A stretch of 64,000 bases of DNA from positions 5,617,501 through 5,681,500 of the forward strand of contig JAILWY010000009.1 of assembly GCA_022113835.1 (NCBI GenBank). Reading direction: 5' to 3'. Shown here piece after piece: positions 53,546-64,000 of the stretch (position 1 is the first letter of the stretch; each line of letters opens with the position of its first letter). The notes under the pieces are model-generated. The model worked only from the letters and a program-made list of their open reading frames with translations. It was not told the origin of the DNA and made no database searches. This DNA comes from Atopsyche davidsoni. Taxonomy: Eukaryota > Arthropoda > Insecta > Trichoptera > Hydrobiosidae. The position numbers and the translations under genes are program-made.

Positions 53546-53952
53546 AGAATACAGTAAATTTATAATAGATAATGTGTTTATTCGTGTTCTGAACTATATC
53601 TTGTGTGTATTATTGGGGTCAAATTTCGGTTTCAGTTTTCTATTTCTAGGCAAAAAGATATTTGAGTATTATAGTTTCGTAAGGATTTTTTAAATAGGCC
53701 ATGAATTTTAGTGCCGCAGTAATATGAATCTATTGCAGTATGTTATTTTAATAAAATTATATTATTAATTTTAACCTTTTAAGATTAATCTAATATTTAG
53801 CTAGTTTCCCGTATATCTACAACATATGAGCTTTACTGCATGTACTAACATCATCATATCATTTTTTTTTACTGAAAATAGTATAATCGTGGTTAAGTTA
53901 GGAATGATTATAAAATGAGCTAATAATCAATAAACGTTAATATTAAGAAAAA

Positions 53953-53954
<2 letters not shown>

Positions 53955-54016
<62 letters not shown>
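53955..54016. repeat. (AT)31 microsatellite
   Basis: Sixty-two bases of uninterrupted alternating A and T. Confidence 0.98.
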
Positions 54017-54020
<4 letters not shown>

Positions 54021-54559
54021 AGATATATAAAAACTAGCCTGCAAAATATCCTCATGTGGTCTCGAACTCGCAGTTTGGCCGATTCTCAGAAATATGAAGT
54101 GCCGACTTAAAACGAATACATACTATATTTAGATGCAAAGTGTTAAGCTCGCTTACAAGGAAACTCATGAAATAAACCTCAGGCGGTCACTAAAAATAAA
54201 CAAATTGGTCGAGTGCACACGTCATTCTTGCGCTATTATCAACAAACCTTCCCCGAGCAACACTCCTGATATCGGATAAGTCGCCGAGTGATGGAAGATT
54301 AAACAATTACCTCACCGTGGCTTCCAAGCAATAGTGAGGCGCGTCTAGTAACATCGGACTAATATTTTATCTGTTAAGTATGTTTCTAAGTAACGAGACC
54401 CATACACATGTTGCAACACGGTGCAAACGACTTGCACTTTTACTTGATAACGTCAACATCCTCTGTGTGTTGCAAAAAAAATTTGCGGTCAGTAGAACTT
54501 TCCAGTAGTGGTAAAAATGACTCACGAAAGAGCCGGGAAATCTTCTTGGGGGGTCTACA

Positions 54560-55012
54560 ATTTTTATTTAAGTTATTTCAAAACAATGGTTGTCAAATGT
54601 TATGTCGTCTCAGTTCTCCTTTATGAAGTCGAAACTTGGACACTCTAGACGTCTAGACAGCTAATATGCGAAGAATTGTGGCTGTGTAGGAGAATCCTTG
54701 ATACAAATGAAAGAGTCTTGCGCAGAATGCGCAAAGAAAGGGAACTCTTGACGCTGGTAAAGAAGCGGAAGGTCTTCTACTTTGACCGCATTTTTCGTAA
54801 CAATAAGTAAGTATAGCATCCTCCAGCTGATTGTCCAAGGAAAAGGGGCATTGATAGAAGGAAGTTTACGTTGATGCGGAATTTGGGCCAGTGGCTGGAG
54901 ATCGGAACTGCAGCCGAATTGGTGAAACTGGCCCAGGATAGAGATATGTTCGAAAAAATGGTCTTCTACCTCCTATGAGGAGAGGCATCAGAAGAAGAAA
55001 AAGTCTCGAAAA
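54560..55012 (+). mobile_element. Non-LTR retrotransposon 3' end, best copy
   Basis: Translated in shifting frames, this gives pieces such as MRRIVAVWRRILD, RVLRRMRKERELL and LVKKRKVFYFDRIFRN. These match the C-terminal region of the arthropod endonuclease-reverse transcriptase polyproteins of non-LTR elements. Stops and frameshifts interrupt it. The 3' end reads atgaggagaggcatcagaag followed by an A/G-rich run. Upstream parts (endonuclease and reverse transcriptase) are absent, typical 5' truncation. Confidence 0.85.
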
Positions 55013-55014
55013 AA

Positions 55015-55430
55015 ATTGAGGATGCAACGTTAAATTTCTTGGATATCAATTACGTCATCCCTCTTGTATATAAAAATACATATAAATATGTTTACTTCCA
55101 GACCAAAATATTTTTTTTTAAATAAAACACATACCCCAGCAGAAAATATTTTTGTTTACCTTAAAAAAAAAAAGAGATTGTGCAACCGCTTATTTAAAAT
55201 ATTTCGTATTTGCCTAACTAACGTTGATTGTGCATTTTATAATATGTACAAAAGAGTTTAGTTCTTAGTCTGCAAAAAAAAACTGACTTATCGCAAAAGG
55301 AATCGGCGGTTACTATCTTTAAACATAGTAATATTTTCTCTAAAATAATCTCTTTGAACAATCAATATGATCGTCACTCGCGATTTCCTGAAAGCAGATA
55401 TTATATATTATTATATTACAAGAAATGTAG
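55015..55430. other. AT-rich DNA, nothing recognised
   Basis: There is no coding or repeat feature beyond an A-rich run at 55165. Confidence 0.5.
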
Positions 55431-55434
55431 CCCG

Positions 55435-56123
55435 TTAAAGAATAACGGATTCGATTAACGATGCAATAGTGTTTGAACATATGTTTGGCTGACAATAAGA
55501 TGAATCTTTCGTAAGCTTTCGTTTTGTACCATCAGTTGGATGAAGGTGTGAAGCTCTGTGATATATTTGGCCTTGAACTTTGAAGCAGAGTGGCCCTGAT
55601 TCTGCCACTGGACCTGTTAATTTAGCTCCTATTGATGCAAAAGATATACTGTTATTGTTTGATCTTATTTTTCTTTTGAAATTTCCATCATAAATATTTT
55701 CTGGATTTGACATAATATCCTTTAAATATACCGGGAAAATAGGCCTTGCTGGTAGTTTCACTTTACCTTTGTGACGGCAATCGTTGAACTTTCCATTTGA
55801 TGGTTTTTGCACCGAAAAATGTAAAGCATTGCAGAATCGACAGGTCACATTCATTAATCCGCAATTGTGTGCAGTAATATTAATATCAAACGCTCCTGTG
55901 TGATTTGTCTTATTGTTTCTTTTTGTCTTGAGGTCGATACACGTACTCGAATTTTAAGAAGACGCTGCTCACTTTTTCCTTCCAATTCATTGCATGACAT
56001 TTCTGTCACATTTCGTGTCGCAAAAAACGCATCACTTTTACTGCACTGTTCTTTATTTGATGTAGTCTTTATCACGTTCAATTGTGCAATTCTGTATGGA
56101 TTACGTTTGCTGTGCGTAGACAT
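55435..56123 (-). pseudogene. Decayed Helitron Rep/helicase, N-terminal part
   Basis: Minus-strand translation contains MNVTCRFCNALHFSV, a basic segment, SNPENIYDGNF, SFASIGAKL and CFKVQGQIYHRASHLHP. This is the N-terminal Helitron-like domain of Rep/helicase transposases. An upstream frame beginning MSTHSKRNPYR at 56123 carries the preceding residues but goes out of frame near 55880, so a frameshift separates the two parts. The sequence stops at 55435 before the Rep HUH motif and helicase. The element is dead and truncated. Confidence 0.88.
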
Positions 56124-56129
56124 TTTGAG

Positions 56130-57840
56130 TTATAAATGATGTGATTAATCATTTCTAACGCAATTTCGATAAAAAAATAAAATTGGTTCTTGTGTCAAGC
56201 TGACATACACTGAAAATTTCTTAGAAGCATCAAAATTTGTTTTTTTGTAAAAGTTCTAAATTTGAAATTCTCAGCAATAAAATCCTATAATTCGTACATA
56301 TTGAAACTCGCTAAAGCATATTTTATAGTCTTATTAAATTAGTTTTTAAATAAAAATATTATCCTATCGTCTTGAAATTCGGCGGCACATAGCTGCGGAA
56401 AAATTTACTAAACTTATGTGCAAAAAATCAGCGTTGTATCATTTAAGATATTCTATAGAGAAGCAAAAGATGAAACATACATACACACAATGGCTATTAT
56501 ATATATTAGACTATATATAATTTTAATACGTCCATGTACCCGGAATCAATATTATTTACAGCATTAGAGCAATCAAATTGAGAATAAATAATATATATAT
56601 TAGCTAAACCAATAGTACTGTAAGCATGTTTGTGTGATGTGATATGAGCTTGGTATGTAACTTGTAAAGTTAGCGAGTTCGCACATTCAGTGAATCATTA
56701 AAATACGAGCTTGTTAATGTTGTCATTATCTTCTCTGATTTCAGCATACAGTATAAGTGCCTACTTTGCGATTTCAGCATGAAACACTCGGCGCAGTTTT
56801 AAATTAATGTTTGCCTTGGTATTTTTATATGATATAAAATTCCCCGGTTGAGTGAGTGCTTTGAAATACGCATATTATATTTTTTGCGAAAAAGTTAAAT
56901 GGATCTCATATATTGCTGTACCGTTTATCGATTATTTTTATATTTACAATATTTTATGTTAATCTAACCTCGTAGAAAATCTTCCCAAAAAGCGTATTGG
57001 TCCATGTTTTTGTACGCGTAAAATTCTGACTACTAGACAACAATACTTCAGGGGTACTTGTTATTTTTACCGCATAAACCGTTTTAAAGCATCAGTATGT
57101 ACCTACTGGCGGAAACATAGGAATAGTGTGCCGTTTTGGACGAAGTCGCAACTTGACGACTATCTTTTTTCCATGTTGATAACGCACAGATAAAGCACGG
57201 TTAGTTTGGCGGCCCTGCCATAAGCAACAGTAAATCACTTTGCATTGAGTTCTTAGAGTAAATCTTTTTTTAATTTTTCGAAATATCCTACATCTGAGAC
57301 CCTATATTTATCGCACTGTGAGTGTACTGACATCATATATATTTTTAACAATAAATGTAATGCTGTGGTATACCTCACCACTTGTTCCTGATTTGTAGTT
57401 TTATAAAACTACAAATCAGGAAAAAGTGTTGATTAAGCGTAAAGGAAATATCGGGCGTAAAATTGATTATCTCACGTAAATAATTGCAAGAAAAACCACA
57501 CTAACTCTATTTGCAATCTTACTCAAATTATTTAGTTATGAATTTACGATTGAAAAAATTACAGAAAGACTACTTTTAATTTTTTTGGTAGCATTTTGAT
57601 ATAACAGTAAGAAAATATCATTGAAAGGCGGAAAATGTTATTATTTTTTAGATGGTCCTTTTTCTAATGGCTAAAATTTCAATTTTCAACAAGTATTGAA
57701 ATTGAACATATTTTTAATTGTGCCATGCATCATAGTAAAATGATTTTTTTATTGAATAAATCTTTTTGTTTAAAATATGCAATCCAATTAAGATTTTTTT
57801 TTAACAATTAAAATTTTGATGAGTCCTGCTGATTGGTTGT
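56130..57840. other. Probable intron or intergenic DNA upstream of exon 2
   Basis: AT-rich and without coding evidence. A perfect palindrome lies at 57385-57422. Confidence 0.45.
57385..57422. repeat. Perfect loopless palindrome, 19-bp arms
   Basis: ttcctgatttgtagtttta is followed directly by its exact reverse complement. Flanking cactt and aagtg continue the symmetry imperfectly. Confidence 0.92.
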
Positions 57841-57852
57841 TGCTTGTTTCAG

Positions 57853-59773
57853 TATCGCGTGACTTTGAAGGAAGTCATGACTTTGACAGGATGTTGCTGC
57901 TGCAGCTTGCGCACAGGAGGGATGATCATTGGTTGGGTGGGAACGGTAAATATCCATTACATCAGCTAATCTAATCTCCTTATGTTACAACTACTGCATA
58001 ATAATATTTTCAACTTTTGAAAACATATTTTTACTTCTTTCGTTAGTTTAGTATAAATCATAATTTTACACGGTAACACTCTGTCTGTAAATCAAATAAT
58101 TTATTCATCTTTGCTTTTATTTTACTGTGAATGTGTAGATGTAGTAATAATAAACTCTGAAGACTGGTTTATTGTTTTATGTCTATGTACTTGCGTTATG
58201 TTAATATGTATATTAAAATAATGCAAGTACTGTAGCAACGCTTTGATTATTGTAGGATGTCTTAAATGCTACGACAAAATTTTTGACATTTTTTTTTGAC
58301 CAACTAAAACTCAGCACAGATCCATCACCAATTCTATACGCAATATGTTATAAAATGTTTAACACTGTTAACTTGTCTTCTTATCAAAAGTTTTTAACCA
58401 CTACACGTACCACCTGATTTTTAATTTTAATTTTTAGTGTTATGGATTGATCGCCTTAGCATCTTGGATCGCCTTCAATCCGACCAGTAGAGAGTTTGAT
58501 CATTTAAATGTTGATGTGAAATCAGGTATGTATTACATAAAACATAAATATTTGAGGTATAAGTAAAATCATCATCAACAATAATTTCCTGTGGAATGTG
58601 CTACTTGGGCGAATTTACAAAAAAGAAGTTTGTTATGCTAAATTGTTTATCAATATGAATACTAATATTTGCTCTGTCCATCAAAAAATATTTTTTTTTT
58701 ACTGTTAATTTCATTACTTTCATAGTAACAAGTCTTTTTCATTGGCATTTTCCAGGAAAAATATTATATGCAGACTAACTGAGTACTTGTTTTTAAACAA
58801 AGAAAAAAAACACTCGTCAAATAATTTTAATTCTGACTAAAAGGCCGAACAAATCCACATGCATGTAAATTATTCAATACTCAGGTGAATAAAATGTCTT
58901 AATAATCCTTTTTTTAATATTTCAGTTAAAATTACTGCCATTACTATGTCTGTGATCAGCATTCTTATGCATGTTTTGCTAATCGTCGGAATTCACAAGG
59001 TTTGTTCCAATCCACCAACAGTTATTATTTTTATATGTACAGTATACCGGTTTAAAATAAGGCAGCTCAAATTAACGAAACTGTGTATATAAATAAATTA
59101 CTACTATCTTCTAAGGATGAATGTAAATTTGAATTATTTATCATGTTGTACACTTGCTCAAGAAATAACTCAAAATGTTATATTTATGTTTGAAATTTGA
59201 TACGCTAAAAACAATAATTTGAATAGATATATTTTGTTTCGATAGATATTAATCATTATATTTTTGTATTTCAACCATAGTTTATACTACCTGGTTATAC
59301 AATTTGATGTATATATTGTGTAAGGTAATAATGTGCTGTCTAGTTTCTGAGAAATTTGCATCATTTCAGGATAAACCCATGCTTTTGGTCGCCTGGCTGA
59401 CATCAAGTATGATCAAGATTGTTGGATTATGCATTATATTCCTAATTGTTTGTTGCATAGCGATTATAAATAACATGGGTTCTTTGTTTGGAATTGCCTT
59501 GCTAGTTGGAGTTTTTACTGGTAAGTACACATAACACCTACGTTCTTTGGGCTTGTACACAAAGCAACTAAAAAACTTTTTATTTTTGTGTATGATATAA
59601 ACTTTATTTCAGCTCTTTATATTTACTTCTGGGCTTGCATCCAAGCTCTGTTCCGAGAACTTCGCTTACTAGAGAGCAGGAAGACTAACTCTGGAGACGA
59701 TGAGATCTGCATCGCTCGTACAGAATTCAATGATAACTACAACAACCCTCCTCCTTACAACATGCCATCCTAA
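57853..59773 (+). CDS. Four-pass membrane protein with C-terminal PPPY
   Basis: Coding exons are 57877-57945 (ATG in an exon that starts after the acceptor gtttcag at 57853), 58438-58525, 58926-58999, 59370-59520 and 59613-59773. All junctions are GT-AG and join in phase to 180 residues. The N-terminus MTLTGCCCCSLRTGG is a cysteine cluster typical of insect tetraspan proteins of the LAPTM/DUF4728 type and could be palmitoylated. Hydrophobic segments lie at about residues 16-36, 55-76, 85-112 and 114-138. The cytosolic tail ends NNPPPYNMPS, with a PPPY motif that recruits NEDD4-type WW-domain ligases in related LAPTM proteins. Relatives sit in endosome/lysosome membranes or, for fly pasiflora proteins, in septate junctions. 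Which applies here is not decided by the sequence. Confidence 0.88.
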
Positions 59774-60382
59774 CTGCCATCAACATCAACATTGAGGCCT
59801 TTTGATCTTGCCCAACTTACTACTCTGTAAACAGCATTTATAATAATTATATACAAATATCAGTATTAAAATAGTGTGGTATTCGTATTTTTTAAAATTA
59901 CTTTGATTAAAAGATTTCATTGAATTACACTTATGCGATGTTATTCATGCGTCTATCAATTTTTATCATCATTAATTCTCGTGCTTAAGTATACGTTAGC
60001 GCATTTAAATTAACAAGTTTTACTCTAGTTCTTTTGAAATATAATTAGCATGCAGCGTCAGAGCACCACTGTACTGAACTCTGAACACTGTAACAATATC
60101 TGACTTTGTAACATCATGAATAATAGTTATAAGTTGCAGTTCTCGTTTTATTGCTGTATTTAGATATTTAAGAAATGTTCCTCAAATTCGGGTATATAAT
60201 ACGCCTCTCCCTATAACTGCTTTTAAGTGTTGACAGAATGTATTGATTTCACCCAAAAAATATTACAGTTTTATTATTTTTTTATTGTTCTGTAAACATT
60301 TATAACATTATTAATTGTTTAGATAACTTACTTTTGCATTTAGCTGTATCGTACTTATTATTTTATTAGAATTATAAATAAA
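59774..60382 (+). other. 3' UTR of tetraspan gene with poly(A) signal
   Basis: AT-rich and non-coding after TAA at 59771. The AATAAA at 60377-60382 is the first good poly(A) signal, with others near 60848 and 60873. Confidence 0.45.
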
Positions 60383-60389
60383 AATATAA

Positions 60390-61725
60390 CAAGTGCTTGA
60401 GTAGTACTATGAAGAAATAGCTTATACATATTCAGAATATTTATTTGGCATCAAATGTTTCAACTATTTTGCACATCTCAAGTCTGCGCTTAATTTGCCA
60501 AAAGTATTTTGATATTTTAATACATCAATTTGACAAAATTAAAAATTAATATTCTTCAGCAATGAAATCAAAACTATTAAGATTTATTTGTAAAATCAGA
60601 TTAATCAATATTGAATTCTATGTTATAGCCATCTTGCGTTAATTTTCAATTCTATTTATATGTTTTACTTATTTGTTGTATTTTTGCAAAAATTATTTGA
60701 TGATTCTTATCGGTGTTGGTGTGACTTATAGTGACACATAGCAAATATTATAGCATGTTTCACAATGAAAAGAAACCTATGTTTTCAGTTATTAAATTAA
60801 CATGCTCAATGCCAAATAACATCACACTGATTAATATTATAAAAATAAATTGTACTTAGCATTATGAATAAAAATATACTAAAAAATACAAAGAATGTTC
60901 TTTTTATTCACCCTCAATAGTAATAAATTAGGTTTTCTTCATTCAATATGGATGAATTAATAGATATTATAAAATTATTATGGTCGCACAGCAACAATAC
61001 ATTATTTGTATCAGCACACCCTGAGCATTGGAAGTTGTATCGCAATATGGATTATCTTTTTTTTTCTTCTTAATTTTAATAATTTGGTTTATACATTTTA
61101 CATGTTATTATGTATGTTGGCGAAGGGCACCAGGTATTTCCTCGAAAATGGCACTCCTTCTTTTCTTTCTTGGGTTGATTCACGAATTGCCAAAGTTCAT
61201 GAGCCCTCAGTGGTTTAATAGTGGACTGTATTATTGATTGATTTCAAACACTTTTTATTTATAAACTTTTATTTATCCTTTTTCAAACATTTGGATTAAT
61301 ATTTTAAATCTATTTAAACTTCTTTCACAAATTGCGCAATAATTTCACAATTTAGGGATCATTATTTACTTTTACAAACACTTTTCAATTTCAACATTAA
61401 TAAGGTCGGGCATTTAACACTTTTTAACTGACGAACTTATTCACATGACTTTTCATGTCACAATATACCTCCGACTCGCGGCTGTATGTTCTTTGAGATT
61501 TGTAAGATCTCTATAAATTGCGGCAGGTACACGAACGCATCGTATCCTGGTGGAATATCCTTGCTCCCGAGCATAGTCAACCGCGCGAAGATGGTTTTAA
61601 CACTTTTTAACATTAAGACAGATAAATCTGCTGGAGTATCCTTACTCCCGGACATAGGTCCTTCTCTGAAGTCAACTTGAATACTGCCCTCGTCAGAAAA
61701 AATAAATCAATTTCAAAATTCTTTA
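60390..61725. other. AT-rich intergenic DNA, nothing recognised
   Basis: No gene was identified. A segment at 61460-61680 has a repeated ctcccgagcatagtcaac / ctcccggacataggtc theme (about 75 bases apart) and may be a degraded inverted or tandem repeat. Confidence 0.45.
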
Positions 61726-61729
61726 TTTG

Positions 61730-61990
61730 TTGTTAAGTTGTATTACAGTTGGTTGATGTGTGGTACGTGACTATCCCCGTCCTGCGCGCAGATTTCGGGG
61801 CTTGAAATGTGTGGTTTATTTGGTAGCATTCATGATTTACCATAGGTTCAGTAATGTGTTAGGCAGGGAAAATGAGTGGGAAAAACCGTTTATTTGCATG
61901 TGTTTATGTGTAATAAATATCTACGAACTAAATAAAAGGATAAAAGTTTAAAACAATAACAGGTAGGGCAGGAGGGTGCAATGATCACTC
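61730..61990 (+). repeat. gcttacaagg repeat, diverged copy
   Basis: Blocks gtcctgcgcgcagatttcgg, ggcttgaaatgtgtggttta and tttggtagcattcatg follow the family order, and acaggtagggcaggagggtg near the end resembles other long copies. Confidence 0.65.
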
Positions 61991-61994
61991 CTGG

Positions 61995-62340
61995 GTATGT
62001 TTTTTGACTACCGTCAGAGACTATTATATTTTCACCGAGTAGGATATGGTCCGCTTTTATACACCGTTTTACATAATAAGAAACATGGGCGCGTGTGTGA
62101 CGGCACGTGATTAGAACAATGAAACACAGATCAAGCTTTCGGCACTTATCTCCGGACTGACTCTGGAAAGAATCATAAACCTACCTGAGCAGTGCCATAT
62201 ACATTGCAACCATAAAGATTACACGGCGATCCCTTTGGGAACAAAAATCATGGAAAATCCCCCGGCCGAAGATATGTGTGTGGTCTGTGGGAGCGCGGGC
62301 CAGGACTATAGGTGCTGTTCCAGCAGTCGCTTATAACAAA
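61995..62340. other. Intergenic DNA of mixed composition
   Basis: No exon or repeat was supported. Confidence 0.45.
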
Positions 62341-62344
62341 TCAT

Positions 62345-62575
62345 TTTTAATATTTTGAATAAAAATACTTGAGTGATTTTCCACATTTTTGTTTTTATTA
62401 GTGACCGGTTTCGCCAACCTTTCACGTTGGCATTATCAAACAGAAACAACGTGAAAGGTTGGCGAAACCGGTCACTAATAAAAACAAAAATGTGGAAAAT
62501 CACTCAAGTATTTTTATTCAAAATATTAAAATGGAATTCCACCAAGTACTCTCTGTAAAAAATATTGAATTTCTT
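62345..62575. mobile_element. Hairpin element, perfect 85-bp arms plus tail
   Basis: Positions 62345-62429 and 62447-62531 are exact reverse complements (85 bases, no mismatch) around a 17-base centre (gcattatcaaacagaaa). The arms contain gtgaccggtttcgccaacct. The right arm is followed by the tail aaaatggaattccaccaagt, then actctctgt and aaaatattgaattt, which is the segment amplified in the 220-bp array upstream of Hey. Related copies lie at 2897, 36551 and 41811. Confidence 0.93.
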
Positions 62576-62579
62576 AAAT

Positions 62580-63010
62580 CATTTTTAAATTATATCTAGA
62601 TTAATTTTTTAAGAAAAGAATTTAAACTATCATCGGGTTGCCAACAGTGTAAATATTGGTTCTTGTCATCCGCTACTAGATTTTTTTTACTAAAAGCTTT
62701 TTTTTTTTACTAAAAGCATCTTTCGCAGTTGTTCTGTACTTGACTCATCAGTCTTCATCATTTTTGCTGTGGTGACCTCGTGTTTACTATTTACCATTAA
62801 GATTCAATCACTCTATCAAAAGATTTATCACCATTAGGAGAGAATAATTGAGAGTATATCAAAGTAATTATCACAAACAAAAAGCAATGTATGAAAAAAG
62901 CAATACTTCACAACATTTTTGATGTTTTGATATTTCCCATCCAATGGGTCTCATTATGAGGAGAAAGATAGCCTCACATACACATGATTTATTTATTCAA
63001 GCAAAATATC
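62580..63010. other. AT-rich DNA, nothing recognised
   Basis: A small duplication of tttttttttactaaaagc occurs near 62680-62716. Nothing else was seen. Confidence 0.5.
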
Positions 63011-63013
63011 GTC

Positions 63014-63422
63014 ATGATGTAATATGTTTTTGGAAATTTGGTGATTAGATGCCAACAGATATTATACATCACAGTAGTGTTATGGTATATACCATTCGCG
63101 TGTCCAGGTAACTAATTCGACCATCGGCTGTTCGCCGATGGATATACATGTATATTAAATAAACTTCATAATTTAGTATTGAAAGTGTTATTACTCAAAC
63201 GTTCCAGAAAAGTACATCCAGTGTGCATCCGCGGAGTCACATGTCAAGCAAGTAGCGTCCCGAGAGGGGCACACAACACGTAATTCAAAAGGGAACTCCC
63301 CGGTTAACAGGTTAAAATACTCTATACAGTAATGATGTAATATATGTTTTTGGAAATTTGGTGGTTAGATGCCAATAGATATTATACATCACAGTAGTGT
63401 TATGGTATATATCATTCGCGTG
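63014..63422 (+). repeat. Pair of 90-bp direct repeats flanking 230 bp
   Basis: 63014-63102 and 63332-63422 are about 95 percent identical and start atgatgtaatat and end accattcgcgtg or atcattcgcgtg. The 229 bases between hold a hairpin (catcggctgttcgccgatg) and an aataaa-like segment. This might be a very short terminal-repeat retrotransposon derivative or a simple segmental duplication. Confidence 0.85.
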
Positions 63423-64000
63423 CATTGAAAAAATTAGAAATATTTGCAGGCTCTCAAAATTTATATCCAATTCAATAAAATTCAACACTTATTGAATGTG
63501 TTTTATTTGTTCAGAAATGAACTCATGTTTCTGTTTATTGGTACCACTCAATAAACCGTTTCTTAGTACCACACCAATAATAACATGATATCCTGATAAG
63601 TCTTGAAGAAGTATAACTATAAAGATGTGCATGTGATACTTATAATCATACACGTACTCAAATTTCAATATGAGTCTCTGTACACATTATCTCTGCTCTG
63701 TATTTTGGTTAAATTACATTTGTTGACATATCTATAGGTTTAGCCAATGAACCTGATGCTCATTTTATTTTTTTTTATTAACTACTACTAATATAAGATT
63801 TAATCAAGGAACAAAAGATATAACCAATGTATAAATTACATATTAAAATAATGACATTGTGACTGGTTAGTATAAGTATTATTTTTCAATAAATGAAATA
63901 TTTATTTTTTATTTTTTTATTCAATACAAATTACTGCGAATAAATAAATATTTTTAAAAAAATACAAACCTTAATTAAAATATGGCAATGATTTTATGAA
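63423..64000. other. AT-rich right edge, nothing recognised
   Basis: No gene or repeat with defined ends was found. Any feature crossing 64000 is cut. Confidence 0.5.

Noticed and set aside
1..64000. CRISPR array, operons or bacterial-type systems
   Set aside because: The direct repeats found are 90-220 bp tandem units without spacers, and the genes are spliced; the DNA is eukaryotic.

Overview
The window is AT-rich nuclear DNA of an insect. The evidence is spliced genes with GT-AG introns, a Hey protein whose inter-domain sequence (YDPQR.AMDYH) and YRPW tail have the insect form, and many insect-type transposable elements. The species cannot be named from the sequence. Most long open frames here are chance frames or repeats. 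Three genes can be supported on splice structure and protein content, plus one good orphan exon.

Layout. Positions 1-19 kb are intergenic. They hold a 139-bp tandem array (150-690), several miniature DNA transposons (pogo/Tigger-type at 3565, hAT-type at 5765, a TA-duplicating family near 5.6-7.1 kb) and hairpin-bearing retroelement fragments. A minus-strand orphan coding exon lies at 9684-9794. Just upstream of Hey is a 220-bp tandem array (18055-18979) with a CACGTG box in every unit, followed by a GC-rich stretch. Hey lies at 19444-30429 (+): three coding exons, 303 aa, with a 9.6-kb second intron full of repeats, including a dead mariner transposase. A two-exon minus-strand gene of unknown function (163 aa) lies at 33640-34431. 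From 35 to 57 kb I found no intact gene, only repeats: non-LTR retrotransposon 3' ends, piggyBac-, hAT- and pogo-type MITEs, long perfect hairpins, and a decayed Helitron Rep ORF. A five-exon gene at 57853-59773 (+) encodes a 180-aa four-pass membrane protein with a C-terminal PPPY motif. A plausible untranslated first exon and promoter for it lie near 52.0-52.3 kb. The last 4 kb hold repeats.

How the parts relate. The three genes show no obvious functional link. Hey is a Notch-pathway bHLH-Orange repressor. Its upstream DNA carries CACGTG and CACGCG boxes (the site classes used by Hey/Hes repressors) and perfect CGTGGGAA Su(H)-type sites, which would fit Notch input and self-repression. This is inference from motifs.

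The most unusual signal is a dispersed element family. Its members combine long, sometimes perfect inverted arms, a conserved 3' tail and, in the best copies, a hammerhead-ribozyme-like core with a 5-bp closing stem. One copy is inserted with a 13-bp target duplication inside a non-LTR retrotransposon, and the tail of another copy type has been amplified into the 220-bp array beside Hey.
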